NCBI GenBank assembly: GCA_945861975.1
Contig: CAMAXD010000009.1
Coordinates: forward strand, 1 to 49,902
DNA length: 49,902 bases
Reading direction: 5' to 3'
From: Candidatus Kuenenia stuttgartensis
Lineage (GTDB): Bacteria > Planctomycetota > Planctomycetia > Planctomycetales > Planctomycetaceae
The notes beneath the pieces are model-generated. The model did not search any database and was not told the DNA's origin. It saw nothing but the letters and a program-made list of their open reading frames with translations. Every line of letters starts with the position of its first letter. Within the stretch, counting starts at the first letter, position 1. Both the position numbers and the translations under genes were made by a program. Of this stretch, positions 8,534 through 18,096 are shown piece after piece.

Positions 8534-10174
8534 CTAATGCCCTGCGACAGCGGAAATCCCTTCCAGAAATCCCTGAAGCTGACGGCTTCGGACCGGATGC
8601 TGAAGCTTGCGAACGGCCTTGGCTTCAATCTGGCGAACTCGTTCACGAGTTACCTTGAAGATGCGACCCACTTCTTCCAGCGTGTATGTGTAACCATCGC
8701 CCAAACCGTAACGCAGCTTGATGATTTCGCGTTCGCGGTAGGTCAGAGTCTTCAGGACAACATCGATCTTGTCCTTCAGCATTTCAGAAGCGGCATTGCT
8801 GACCGGGCTGTCGTTACCACGATCTTCCAGGAAGTCACCGAACGCGCTGTCGTCGCTTTCGCCGATCGGCTTGTCCAGACTGATTGGCTGGCGAGAAATT
8901 CTCATGACACGACGAGCTTCATCAATCGGTACATTGGCCACTTCAGCCATCTCTTCAACGGATGGTTCGCGGCCAATTTCCTGCAGAAGAACTCGAGCAG
9001 CTGCTCGCAACTTGGTCATCGTTTCGATCATGTGGACAGGCACACGAATCGTACGAGCCTGGTCTGCGATCGCACGAGTAATCGCCTGACGAATCCACCA
9101 TGTGGCATAAGTGGAGAACTTATAGCCGCGGCGATATTCGTACTTATCGACGGCTCGCATCAGGCCGGTGTTGCCTTCCTGAATCAGGTCGAGGAACGTC
9201 ATGCCACGATTGCGGTACTTCTTGGCGATAGAAACCACCAGACGCAGATTGCCCCCGGAGAGATCCCGCATCGCTTTGTCGTATTCGCCATGTCGCTGGA
9301 GAATGGCCTGCATCTGAGCCGCCATTGATTCCGGCGATACGCGAGTCAGCAGGATCAGATCGTTCAGCTCTTTCTGCAGGTGCCGACGTTCATCGACAGC
9401 CGAGGTGAGATTACGCAGGCTGCAGATCTGTTCGTGCAGTTCCGTCATGCGATTGGAAATCTGTTCCAGACGCTTCATGCAGGGCTGCAGACGCTGAGTT
9501 CGCAAGCTCAGTTCTTCCAGCAACGTCACACAGCGACGACGGCGTTCAGCCAATTGATGCTGAATTTCAGTGCGGTTAGATGCGGGCAGGTCAGTGGCCA
9601 GTTTCGCGTAGTCTTCTGCATCGCGTGAGCGAATGTTCTCAATCGTAGCCAGGTTGAAAGGCATACGGCCGAGAATCTGTTCCTTCTCCAGGCTTTCCGT
9701 CATGGAAACTTTGATCGTACGATCGAACGGAAGTTCTCCGCGATGTACTTTGACCAGAGTTTCATGGCAGAAATTCAGAGCGAACTCGTTGCTCAGCAGA
9801 GCACGACGGAAGCGGCGACGAGTGACTTCGATTTGCTTGGCGAGGAAGATTTCTTCGTCACGCTTCAGCAGAGGAATCTCGCCCATCTGGCTCAGATACA
9901 TCCGAATCGGATCTTCGGTGCCGCGTGAGTCGTCATCGATACGGATTTCCGGCTTGCGTTTTTTGCGAGTGGCCAGCGGTTCGGAAGCAACTTCCTTCAC
10001 TGGATCCACCACCAGCGGCATGTTGAGTTCTTCGAGATAGGTGATCAAGTGATCCAGGAAGAGCGGATCGGTGGCTTCATCAGGCAGATAGGAATTGACC
10101 TGGGAGAAGTAAAGATGGCCCTGCTTGATTCCGGTTTGGATCAGGCTTCGCAGGCTTTCATCGAGGCATTGCAT
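8534..10174 (-). CDS. rpoD: RNA polymerase primary sigma factor (sigma-70)
   Basis: A 546-residue housekeeping sigma factor that directs core RNA polymerase to promoters. Region 1.2 has [18 protein letters not shown] long helical non-conserved region follows. Regions 2.1-2.4 carry [37 protein letters not shown] and [17 protein letters not shown]. Region 3 contains [12 protein letters not shown]. Region 4.2 ends with the helix-turn-helix [23 protein letters not shown] 10174 has GGAG about 8 nt upstream. It lies 129 bp downstream of dnaG on the same strand, preserving the dnaG-rpoD part of the classic macromolecular-synthesis operon without rpsU. A terminator follows at 8434-8462. Identity is secure. 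Confidence 0.97.
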   Translation of the reverse strand: MQCLDESLRSLIQTGIKQGHLYFSQVNSYLPDEATDPLFLDHLITYLEELNMPLVVDPVKEVASEPLATRKKRKPEIRIDDDSRGTEDPIRMYLSQMGEIPLLKRDEEIFLAKQIEVTRRRFRRALLSNEFALNFCHETLVKVHRGELPFDRTIKVSMTESLEKEQILGRMPFNLATIENIRSRDAEDYAKLATDLPASNRTEIQHQLAERRRRCVTLLEELSLRTQRLQPCMKRLEQISNRMTELHEQICSLRNLTSAVDERRHLQKELNDLILLTRVSPESMAAQMQAILQRHGEYDKAMRDLSGGNLRLVVSIAKKYRNRGMTFLDLIQEGNTGLMRAVDKYEYRRGYKFSTYATWWIRQAITRAIADQARTIRVPVHMIETMTKLRAAARVLLQEIGREPSVEEMAEVANVPIDEARRVMRISRQPISLDKPIGESDDSAFGDFLEDRGNDSPVSNAASEMLKDKIDVVLKTLTYREREIIKLRYGLGDGYTYTLEEVGRIFKVTRERVRQIEAKAVRKLQHPVRSRQLQGFLEGISAVAGH

Positions 10175-10246
10175 AGGAGTGTCTCCGAGGAATACTTTTT
10201 CGACTGATTGATTCGTAGTGTGAGACTTGGCGTCAATTCATTTTCA

Positions 10247-10269
10247 ATTTGAAATCTGAAATCTCAAAT
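10247..10269. repeat. Second copy of the rpoD-flanking AT-rich repeat
   Basis: The plus strand reads atttgaaatctgaaatctcaaat. Its reverse complement shares atttgagatttcagattt with the hairpin at 8491-8520. It lies in the 129-bp spacer between dnaG and rpoD, so the same short element brackets the rpoD gene. Confidence 0.8.
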
Positions 10270-10303
10270 GACAGGGATCCGATTCTCTGATGGCAGGTGG
10301 CTG

Positions 10304-12208
10304 CTATTTCATTTCCGTGGGATTTCCCATCTGACTTTGACGAAATTTGTGAAGGCGTCGAAGTGCGTCTATTGTCCCGTCGTCGAGTGTGCTCATGGAC
10401 TGTGCCGGTTGAGCCAATAATTGTTTCGACACGAGGTTCAGTCGTTTTTCTCGCCGTTCCAGAATGGGGCGGAGGACCCGTTCCAGATGCGATGGTGCCG
10501 AAACACCACCGGCTTTTTCATGAGCGTTCGGCTGATCGTTCATGAGTTTCAGGATTCCTTTCTCCTCGGCCGAATCCACCACTGCGTTGATCAGGCTCAG
10601 AAGATCTGAGTCTGATTCAGCGGCAATGATCATTCGACCCAACTCCGGAAGGTCCCCGTCTTCCTTCCAGACATCAATGCACAAATCCAGCAGCCGCTGG
10701 TGTCGCACATTCTCAAAATCATCCGCCCCGATCTGGTGCCGGATGACATCAATTGATTCAGGACAAGTTAAGATGATTTCTAATACCTCCCGTTCTGCAC
10801 GTTCGAAGGCATTTTCGACTCGGGTTTTCAATTCGACAGGTTGCCTTTCGGCACCACGTCGCGTGAACCCCTTTTTCTGTGTCTGACCCCGCAATTCTTT
10901 CAATTGCTGGCGAGCCATCCGTTCATCCACCTGGACACGCCCGCAGACATTCCGAAGAATCATATCTTCTCGAATACTGCCAGCCAGCCCTTGTGAGGCT
11001 GCCAGGAACTCCATCATCTGATTCAAAACCTGCTGACGACCAGCAATCGTCGTAATGCTGATTCGCTGCAGAATCGACTGCAATTTGTATTCCCACGCCT
11101 CACTGGCTGATGCCGTAAGGGCATAGAATTCTTCTGCTGTGTGATCTTCCAGATAGTCCGCCGGATCTTTACCCGACGGGACGCTCAGGATTCTCAGGTC
11201 CAGATCCTCGGCCAAAAACCGTGAAATGGATCGTTCTGCGGCATCCTGCCCTGCTTTGTCCGAGTCATAAACCAGGACAACTTTTTCTGCGAATCGCCGC
11301 AGAAATCGCACATGATCTTCGGTCATTGCTGTCCCGAGTGTGGCGACAGCGTTCGTAATTCCAGCCTGATGACAGGCGATGCAGTCCATGTATCCTTCAA
11401 CTATTATGGCCGTCTTGCTGCGCCGAATTGTTTCTCGAGCTCGATCGAACGCATAAAGTGTTTGACGCTTATGAAAGATAGCACTTTCCAGACTGTTCCA
11501 ATATTTCGCATCACTTTCAATGTTGCCCCCCGGCAACACTCGTCCTCCGAATGCAACCGGTCGGCCTCGCTCATCAATGATGGGAAAGACCAGGCGACCG
11601 ACTAAATTGTCAAAGTATCCAGGACCATTGTTTCGCTCCTGAATCAAACCGGCCGCTACCAGTTGAGCTGGAGTAAAGCGTGCGCGAGCCTGTTCAAGAA
11701 ACCAGTTCCAGTCCTCTGGGTGATACCCCAGTCGGAAGTTCCGCACAGTATCTTCCGAGAGTTTTCTCCTTTTGACGTACTCCCGGGCGTTCTCTGCCTT
11801 CGCGCTGGTTCGCAGCGTTGAATGCATGAGATTGACAGCCCACTCGACTACCGCGAGCGAATCGGTCTTTTTGAGCTGATTGTCTGAAGTCGCTTCATCA
11901 CGCTTCTTTTTGGGAACCTCCAGCCTCGCTCGGCGCGCTAGAGACTCCATCGCTTCCGGGAAAGGAAGTTTTTCCATCTCCATGACCCAGCGGAAGCAGT
12001 CTCCCCCCTGATCACAGACCCAGCACCGATAAGTTTGACGATCCGGATAAACGTGAAACGAAGGATTCTTGTCGTCATGGAACGGACACAATCCTAAAAA
12101 ATCACGTCCTCCATGAATTGGCTTCAGTGAGACTGTTTCAGACACCAGATCCACAAGATTGGTGCTGGACCGAACCAGTTCCTTGAAGTCATCCCCAAAA
12201 CCAACCAC
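10304..12208 (-). CDS. dnaG: DNA primase
   Basis: A 634-residue primase that makes RNA primers at the replication fork. The N-terminal CHC2 zinc finger spans about residues 40-72 (CPFHDDKNPSFHVYP, then YRCWVCDQGGDCF). The catalytic core has the segment VFPIIDERGRPVAFGGRVL, and the TOPRIM domain shows AIIVEGYMDCIACHQAG and VVLVYDSDKAGQDAAERS with its metal-binding acidic residues. The C-terminal part is helical, as expected of a helicase-binding domain. The start is GTG 12208 with GGAG upstream on the minus strand. It is probably co-transcribed with rpoD downstream. The length is normal for bacterial DnaG. Confidence 0.96.
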   Translation of the reverse strand: MVGFGDDFKELVRSSTNLVDLVSETVSLKPIHGGRDFLGLCPFHDDKNPSFHVYPDRQTYRCWVCDQGGDCFRWVMEMEKLPFPEAMESLARRARLEVPKKKRDEATSDNQLKKTDSLAVVEWAVNLMHSTLRTSAKAENAREYVKRRKLSEDTVRNFRLGYHPEDWNWFLEQARARFTPAQLVAAGLIQERNNGPGYFDNLVGRLVFPIIDERGRPVAFGGRVLPGGNIESDAKYWNSLESAIFHKRQTLYAFDRARETIRRSKTAIIVEGYMDCIACHQAGITNAVATLGTAMTEDHVRFLRRFAEKVVLVYDSDKAGQDAAERSISRFLAEDLDLRILSVPSGKDPADYLEDHTAEEFYALTASASEAWEYKLQSILQRISITTIAGRQQVLNQMMEFLAASQGLAGSIREDMILRNVCGRVQVDERMARQQLKELRGQTQKKGFTRRGAERQPVELKTRVENAFERAEREVLEIILTCPESIDVIRHQIGADDFENVRHQRLLDLCIDVWKEDGDLPELGRMIIAAESDSDLLSLINAVVDSAEEKGILKLMNDQPNAHEKAGGVSAPSHLERVLRPILERREKRLNLVSKQLLAQPAQSMSTLDDGTIDALRRLHKFRQSQMGNPTEMK

Positions 12209-12297
12209 AGTGAGCTCCGACGTCGATCACCCAAAGTAAACTCAAAACCAGCGATCCGTCAGGCAATCGGAACCACTCTATATTGTCCATGGCTCAG

Positions 12298-12367
12298 AAA
12301 AGGGGTCAGGAACCAATAGTGCGCAGCACCCTTCGGGCCATTTGGCTATTGGTTCCTGACCCCTTTT
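12298..12367. repeat. REP/REPIN-like palindrome, 22-bp perfect arms
   Basis: Positions 12298-12319 (starting aaaaggggtcaggaaccaat) and 12346-12367 are exact reverse complements around a 26-base spacer containing CACCCTTCGGG. GGGGTCAGG-type palindromes are known to accompany REP-associated tyrosine transposases (RAYT, IS200/IS605-like) in many bacteria. No RAYT gene lies in this window. The right arm ends in TTTTT, so the element could also terminate plus-strand transcription. Confidence 0.85.
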
Positions 12368-12935
12368 TATGAGCCCCCTTGCACCAATCTGTTCTTGTCC
12401 CTGCAGTTCATTCCTCAGCGCAGCGAAGAACGCGGCGATGTATCACGGGCTACGGGGAACTATTCAAAACAGTAGGAGCTTCAATCTTGCTCGACCACTG
12501 AAACTTCCAATGAGTAACAAAGGACTTTTGATGAGTGACGCCTGGAGCATGCATCCTGCAACTCCCCTGTCTGGCGTCGCGCAATTCTAGCCGCGATCCG
12601 TTGGCGGTCAAGGACTTCGGTCCAACTCGCCGGGTGAAACATGACCCCTCCAACTCCCGCAGAGAACAACGGTGCAGGTCTTCTTTCGAGGCTTCTTCGG
12701 CGTGCCGAGCAGACTTTCTCAGACCCGCATGCCAGGCGATTACGGCAGAGTTTCCCTGAGAGATCCGCGGTTCAGCAAGATCTCCCAAACTGTGGAATTT
12801 CTCCGAGAAGCCGTTTGACGCCTGAGAATGCGGCCTTTTGACGATTCTGTGCCTGCGGAAAACTGGTGTGCTGTTCAGGATACAGATGAGCGGGATCGCT
12901 CATGAAATTGGGAAGTTTCCACAAGTCCGGGTGCT

Positions 12936-13056
12936 AAACCAGCGAGCGGTTGGCGTCAGCCCTCCGTGTCCGTCCCTGTCTGTTCTTTGTGACTTGCCCA
13001 TCACGAAAAATCGCTGAGACACGGATAGCTGACGCTATGCCGCTCGCCGGGGTTCC
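12936..13056. repeat. Inverted pair of diverged GC-rich post-stop repeats
   Basis: The left arm is 12936-12970 (aaaccagcgagcggttggcg, then tcagccctccgtgtc). The right arm is 13018-13056 (gacacggatagctgacgcta, then tgccgctcgccggggtt). They are inverted and imperfect, and both resemble the 29-bp element at 2454-2482 and 40773-40801. A further ctaaaccggcgagc lies at about 13059-13072, echoing the left edge. Confidence 0.7.
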
Positions 13057-13119
13057 ACTAAACCGGCGAGCAGAAATGAATCCGGCGCGCGCGAGCACTA
13101 ACACCTCTGGAATGTTGAC

Positions 13120-14115
13120 ATGGCAAAAGATCAAAGACCGTTCGAACCGGTGAAGATAGGCGTGATCGGGCTTGGCCGATTTGGGCGGCTGCATGCGTTG
13201 ACGCTGTCTTCACTGGCGGAAGCCGAATTGGTCACCGTTGTCGCGCGGCGGCAGGCCAGCCTCGACAAATTCATGGCCGAGATGCCCGATGTGCAGGGTT
13301 GGCTGGATGTGGATCGGGCGATAGCCGAATCGGGGGCCGAGGCGTGGGTTGTGGCTTGTTCGACGTCTGAGCATGTGAAGGTTGCAACGAAGTTGCTGCA
13401 GGCCGGAAAGACGGTGCTGCTCGAAAAGCCAATCTCTGATTCGCTGGCCGAGGCGGAGTCGCTGAGTCCACTGGTGAACCAGGATTCCTCAAACCTGATG
13501 CTTGGCCACATTCTGCTGTTCAATAGCGAGTTCAGGCAGCTTCGCCAGGAAGTCTCGAGACGCGGCAGGCCGACATTCATCGACTGCGTACGTCATCGGC
13601 CGGCCAGCATTGTGCGGGAATTCCCCGGCGAGAACCCGCTGCAGGCTGCGATGGTTCACGATTTGTATTCTGTCCAGGTGCTTATGAATCGTGCTGAGCC
13701 GAATCGATTCAGTTCGCAGTTCCATCGTGTCGCAAATGGCTCTGTCGATGTGGCGCTGGCTCAATTGCAGTGGGCCGACGGAACATTGGCCTCGTTCGCA
13801 GCGGGCTACATCACGACGAATGGCATGGCTCCGCGCGGGTTCGATCGGATGGAGGTCTTCGGTAACGGCTGGGCGGCGCGCATTTCACCGAATCCACGAC
13901 CGATTGAAGTCTGGGACGACAAGGCGTTATGGCCGATGGCGCTTGAAATCCGAGCCGATCTGTCCGGTCCAACCGGCATGATGGCCGAAGAACTCCGCTG
14001 CTTCTGCCGAGTCGTTCGCGGAGCCGAACCGGTTCCTGTTGGAGCATCGTTCTCCGATGCTCTACAAATTCAACGCTGGATGGACCGACTGGTTTCTGAC
14101 GTACAGTCAACGTAA
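13120..14115 (+). CDS. Gfo/Idh/MocA family NAD(P)-dependent oxidoreductase
   Basis: A 331-residue cytosolic dehydrogenase of the Gfo/Idh/MocA family, which oxidises or reduces sugars, inositols and related compounds. The N-terminal Rossmann fold shows the dinucleotide motif GVIGLGRFGRLHALTL (about residues 14-29). The family EKP motif appears as LLEKPISDSLAEAE (about 108-121), with the Lys expected in catalysis. The C-terminal half is the alpha/beta substrate domain. The substrate cannot be read from the sequence. Start ATG 13120; the ribosome-binding site is weak. The gene stands alone. Numerous paralogues of this family are usual in planctomycetes. Confidence 0.9.
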   Translation: MAKDQRPFEPVKIGVIGLGRFGRLHALTLSSLAEAELVTVVARRQASLDKFMAEMPDVQGWLDVDRAIAESGAEAWVVACSTSEHVKVATKLLQAGKTVLLEKPISDSLAEAESLSPLVNQDSSNLMLGHILLFNSEFRQLRQEVSRRGRPTFIDCVRHRPASIVREFPGENPLQAAMVHDLYSVQVLMNRAEPNRFSSQFHRVANGSVDVALAQLQWADGTLASFAAGYITTNGMAPRGFDRMEVFGNGWAARISPNPRPIEVWDDKALWPMALEIRADLSGPTGMMAEELRCFCRVVRGAEPVPVGASFSDALQIQRWMDRLVSDVQST

Positions 14116-14607
14116 CCGGATGACAATTGACGGCGGACCTTACGCACTAAGAGACCTGATTCCGTTAAGACCAGCGACCACATCCGGCTGGCCCGTTTCC
14201 GTGGTTTTTAATGACAATGCGGGTGGCACTTCCACGGAGTGGGAGTGTGCCGGAGGCACAAGAAGCCTCAGGGAGGACTCACTTCTGGAAGCCAGCATGC
14301 CATGAAAATTCAATGTGCACAGCTGAGCTTCTTGTTGGTCCGCAGCACAGCCTATCCCGGCTATGCCATCCGGGAGAAGCTCTGTTATCATCAATTGCCG
14401 ATCGTGGCCGGGGTCTCTGCAACCCGCCTATTGAATTCGGAAGAAATTATACGGCACACTTGATGTTCTGGAAGGGTTTGTGACCATTCGCTCTGAGAGA
14501 AGGTTTTGATCGACTCGCTTTTTCGACTACGCGTGGTTTTTGACGCACAATGTCAGGTCGTTCAATCGAATTCCTCGCCAGGTTTTCAGACAGGGAAGTT
14601 GCATTCA
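14116..14607. other. Intergenic region with a small hairpin
   Basis: A 490-bp gap before the SNF2 gene. A 9-bp stem, cacttccac (14227-14235) with gtgggagtg (14239-14247), folds with one G-T pair and is followed by gccggaggcac. A 53-codon frame from ATG 14301 to 14463 lacks a ribosome-binding site and any recognisable feature, so I do not call it. Otherwise nothing was recognised. Confidence 0.5.
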
Positions 14608-17600
14608 ATGGCTCGCGGTAAGAATTCCAGAGGTCGCCGAGATCCTCGTTCGATATCTCGGTTTGCCGATCCTGAATTACTGGCACAACTCGTGGCTCGT
14701 CTGGGAGGCAATAAGGGGAAAGCTAAGCCTCAGGTCGATCCGGATCTGGATCCGGAAGTGCTTCATGCAAACTGGAGCGATGCGGTGAGTTCCTTCTGTG
14801 GCGCCCATGACGACGAGGTCGCGGTTCGAGGAGAAAAGCTTCGAGCGCAACTCAAGGTCAATTCTATCGACCGCCTCTCGGGGGTGGAATGTTCCGTATC
14901 CGTCGGCTTCGACAACTATGAATGCTCGTTCAGGATCAACCTGACGCAAACTGCGTATGACTACAATTGCTCCTGTGGCGATTTCGAGCTGTGTGAGCAT
15001 ACGTATTTCATGGGTTTGAAGCTGGAGGCCATGCTTGAGGATCCGAAGTCAGCGTTGTCGAAGGCCATACTCGGTGCCGGGGCGGACAATACCGACAAGG
15101 GGTTTCGCCAGACGCTCTCACTGCTGAAGTCACTGACTCAGAATGCCCAGCTGGAACAAGCGGTCCAATCCGAAGTGACGGTCGAGGAGAAACCTCAGAC
15201 GCGTTACGTCTGGAATCTTGCCGAGGATGGCTACTACGGTTCGAGCCGTCTGTTTCCCTGCATCCAACAGGAGAAAAAGGGCGGCTGGACTAAAGGCAAA
15301 GAAAGTTCGGTAGAAGCTTTCCTCAAAGCAGCTCGATCGAATTGGTCACCGATTGACCATCAATTGGCAGATCTAGTCAAACAGGAACGCTGGCAGCCTC
15401 CCACGCTTGAAGTGGCGGAAGGATTGCGAGTCCTGGCGGGGACTGATCTGTTCTGTTATGACCGAGAACCTTGTACGCTCAGAATGTTGCCCCTCGAAAT
15501 CCTTGTTCTTGAGTCCGATCAGGGGTTGCAGCTTTCCACCAGTGTCGGCGACTATGTCACGCAGTTGGGGAAAACTGGTGAGGTCAAGCTTCTGGACGTC
15601 TCCCGAGGCGTCCTTGTTTACGTCCAGGCACTGAAAGAAGCGGTTTACTTTCGAGGACCGTTGCATTCGTTCGAGATTTGCCGCCAATTGCTGGAGCAGA
15701 AGGATGTCGTGTCGAAAGACAAGATGCCGGTGCTGCTGCAGCAACTGGAACAGTTGCGAGCCTGCATGGCGGTGCGTCTGCCGGAGTCTGTTGCGGGCAA
15801 AGAAGTTCCCGCAGAAACTCAGCCTGTGCTGATGCTGCAACTCCGCCGCAGCGGCGCGCTGGATGTCTCGATTCAGGTTCGAGATCGCAATCAGATGCTG
15901 CATGCGCCGGGAGAAGGTCTGGCACGGATTCACGAAAAGGTCGATGGCGAACCCGTGCAGTTCGTTCGCGACATACCGACTGAGATTCGACGTGCTCAGG
16001 ACATCGTGGCGGAATTGCAGATCCATCGAGGCCTCCCGCTGAGCCGCTGGAGCTGGCGTATGACGGATGGCGATGCCATTAGCAATTTGCTTACGGAAGC
16101 CGGTTCGGCGGTCGAAAGAGCAGAACTGGCTGTCCTGTGGCACAAAGATTCGGTCAGCCGTTTTGATGTAATTGGTCGACTGACTGCAAATAATGTGCGT
16201 GTCGAAGTCTCACGCCAGCGAGACTGGTTTGGGCTGAGCGGAACATGTCAGATTGGTGATCAGGAGATTTCTCTGAAGGATCTTCTGGCCGGAATGCATG
16301 GTCGGCCGATGAACGGCCTGATGGAAATCTCGCCCGGAAAATGGGCGGCCGTCGCTGCGGAACTACGAGATGCACTGAAGCGTCTTTCCGATGTGAGTCA
16401 GGAGAATCGTGGCAAACTCCAATTGGATGCTTCAGCCGCTCCGATTGTCAATGTGCTCGAAGCCGCCAGGATTCAGATCGAAGCCGACAAGCACTGGGAA
16501 AAATGTTTCAAGCGTCTGCGTGATGCTCAGGATACTGTTCAGGACCCACCGGCGGGGCTGAATGCGGAATTGCGAGATTACCAGATCGAAGGTTTTCGCT
16601 GGCTGTGCAGGTTGTCTCAATGGGGCGTTGGTGGAATTCTGGCTGACGACATGGGGCTCGGTAAAACCGTGCAGACGCTGGCTCTGTTGTTGACTCGAGT
16701 CGAATCCGGACCGACTTTGGTGATTGCTCCGACATCGCTGGGTTTCAACTGGCAGCGTGAATGTGAACGCTTTACTCCGTCACTGACGCCGATTCTGTTT
16801 CGTGATATCGATCGCATCGATCTGAAGAACAAAGTCGGCGAAGGAGATCTCGTGATCTGCAGCTACGGGCTTGCTCTTCGCGAGGCTGAACTGCTGAGGG
16901 AGATCAAATGGGGCACGTTGATTCTGGACGAAGCTCAGAACATCAAGAACAGCAACAGCAAGACGGCCGCACAGATCCGTACGTTCGAAGCTGAATGGAA
17001 AATTGCTCTGACCGGTACGCCGATGGAGAATCATCTGGGAGAACTCTGGAGCATCTTCCACACGGTGGCTCCGGGAGTTCTTGGTTCATGGGAACAATTC
17101 CGTCGACGCTTTGCGGCACCGATTGAAAAAGAGAGCAACAGCGATCGCCGTCAGGCTCTGTCGCAGGTCATTGCACCGTTTATTTTGCGTCGATCCAAGC
17201 GTGACGTGTTGAAAGATCTGCCAGCTCGTACTGAAACGAATCTGATGGTGGATCTCAGCACCGAAGAGCGACTGCGGTATGACCAGATGCGGCTCGCCGC
17301 GGTGACCGAACTGGATCAAATCGGTGATGAGAACTTGTCGCACGATCAGCGATTCAAGGTTCTCCAGATGCTGACTCGACTGCGTCAACTGTCGTGTCAC
17401 ATTGGTCTCGTGGATGACAAGTGGAAAGGCTCCTCGGCAAAACTGGACGTGCTGATGGAACAGCTTGAACAGTTGAAGGAACAGGGTAATCGTCCGCTGA
17501 TCTTCAGCCAATTCACAACTCACCTGGCACTCATTCGGCAAGCTTTGGAGAAGGCCGGTTTCAGTTATCAATATCTCGACGGCCAAACCACACCTGTTCA

Positions 17601-17967
17601 GCGACAGGAACGAGTGGAAGCGTTTCAACGCGGCGAAAGCGATGTCTTTTTGATCTCGCTGAAAGCTGGTGGAACCGGACTGAACCTCACGGCGGCCGAT
17701 TACGTGATTCATATGGATCCATGGTGGAACCCCGCGGTCGAAGATCAGGCCACCGATCGAGCACATCGTATTGGCCAGACAAAGCCCGTGATGGTCTATC
17801 GCATTATTGCTCGTGGAACGATCGAAGAGCAGATCCTGCAGATGCATGATGAGAAACGGGATCTGGTTGACGGAGTTCTCTCCGGGGCTGACGCAGCCGG
17901 AAAACTATCGACGAAAGAACTGGCCGAAATGATTCGTCAGGGAATTGAAGTTCCTGGTCGGCGTTGA
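14608..17967 (+). CDS. SWIM-domain SNF2-family helicase/ATPase
   Basis: A 1119-residue Swi2/Snf2 DNA translocase. ATG 14608 is preferred over an in-frame TTG at 14506. A SWIM zinc motif (YNCSCGDFELCEHTYF: CxC...CxH) sits near residues 118-132. A long poorly conserved middle region follows, then the two RecA-like helicase lobes: motif I DDMGLGKTVQTLA (about 680), motif II LDEAQN (DEAQ box, about 773), motif III LTGTPMENHLGELWS, motif IV LIFSQFTTHLALI, motif V KAGGTGLNLTAADYVIHMD and motif VI QATDRAHRIGQ (about 1048). All catalytic residues are present. Bacterial SWIM-SNF2 proteins are thought to remodel protein-DNA complexes or act with RNA polymerase, as RapA/HepA does. No methylase or nuclease neighbour suggests a DISARM-like defence role. 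The gene appears monocistronic. Confidence 0.95.
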   Translation: MARGKNSRGRRDPRSISRFADPELLAQLVARLGGNKGKAKPQVDPDLDPEVLHANWSDAVSSFCGAHDDEVAVRGEKLRAQLKVNSIDRLSGVECSVSVGFDNYECSFRINLTQTAYDYNCSCGDFELCEHTYFMGLKLEAMLEDPKSALSKAILGAGADNTDKGFRQTLSLLKSLTQNAQLEQAVQSEVTVEEKPQTRYVWNLAEDGYYGSSRLFPCIQQEKKGGWTKGKESSVEAFLKAARSNWSPIDHQLADLVKQERWQPPTLEVAEGLRVLAGTDLFCYDREPCTLRMLPLEILVLESDQGLQLSTSVGDYVTQLGKTGEVKLLDVSRGVLVYVQALKEAVYFRGPLHSFEICRQLLEQKDVVSKDKMPVLLQQLEQLRACMAVRLPESVAGKEVPAETQPVLMLQLRRSGALDVSIQVRDRNQMLHAPGEGLARIHEKVDGEPVQFVRDIPTEIRRAQDIVAELQIHRGLPLSRWSWRMTDGDAISNLLTEAGSAVERAELAVLWHKDSVSRFDVIGRLTANNVRVEVSRQRDWFGLSGTCQIGDQEISLKDLLAGMHGRPMNGLMEISPGKWAAVAAELRDALKRLSDVSQENRGKLQLDASAAPIVNVLEAARIQIEADKHWEKCFKRLRDAQDTVQDPPAGLNAELRDYQIEGFRWLCRLSQWGVGGILADDMGLGKTVQTLALLLTRVESGPTLVIAPTSLGFNWQRECERFTPSLTPILFRDIDRIDLKNKVGEGDLVICSYGLALREAELLREIKWGTLILDEAQNIKNSNSKTAAQIRTFEAEWKIALTGTPMENHLGELWSIFHTVAPGVLGSWEQFRRRFAAPIEKESNSDRRQALSQVIAPFILRRSKRDVLKDLPARTETNLMVDLSTEERLRYDQMRLAAVTELDQIGDENLSHDQRFKVLQMLTRLRQLSCHIGLVDDKWKGSSAKLDVLMEQLEQLKEQGNRPLIFSQFTTHLALIRQALEKAGFSYQYLDGQTTPVQRQERVEAFQRGESDVFLISLKAGGTGLNLTAADYVIHMDPWWNPAVEDQATDRAHRIGQTKPVMVYRIIARGTIEEQILQMHDEKRDLVDGVLSGADAAGKLSTKELAEMIRQGIEVPGRR

Positions 17968-18017
17968 ATGGAAGACCGTAAGGGATTTTGGCGTGATTCC
18001 GAACAATACAGCGAAGA

Positions 18018-18049
18018 CAAAAAAACGGCGGAGCTTTTTGCTCCGCCGT
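18018..18049 (-). terminator. Rho-independent terminator of argG
   Basis: The 10-bp perfect stem ACGGCGGAGC / GCTCCGCCGT has a 5-nt loop and is followed on the minus strand by seven or more T. It lies about 50 bp past the argG stop and 50 bp past the convergent SNF2 gene, so it may also block read-through, although the plus strand lacks a T-run. Confidence 0.92.
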
Positions 18050-18096
18050 CGTAGTTAAATTGAGACATCTGCAACGAACGATTGCTCTGGACTGAA

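Larger units (their letters stand above)
12209..13119. other. Gene-poor 0.9-kb region rich in palindromes
   Basis: This lies between the dnaG start and the oxidoreductase gene start, and no convincing gene is present. It holds a 70-bp REP-like palindrome (12298-12367) and an inverted pair of GC-rich repeats (12936-13056). The frames between them, such as minus 12450-12788, have no good start or ribosome-binding site and look non-coding. It may be an accumulation of intergenic repeat units. Confidence 0.6.

Noticed and set aside
8507-9328. 273-codon plus-strand frame
   Set aside because: Antisense to rpoD, with no recognisable features.
12450-12788. 112-codon minus-strand frame in the palindrome-rich region
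   Set aside because: It needs a TTG start without a ribosome-binding site; it looks like repeat-derived sequence. A genome-wide search could show whether it is a dispersed unit.
15373-16143. 256-codon minus-strand frame
   Set aside because: Antisense within the SNF2 helicase gene.
17086-17847. 253-codon minus-strand frame
   Set aside because: Antisense to the helicase motifs of the same SNF2 gene.
14608-17967. SNF2 helicase as part of a DISARM-like or other defence island
   Set aside because: No methyltransferase, nuclease or phospholipase-D gene is adjacent; neighbours are an oxidoreductase and argG.
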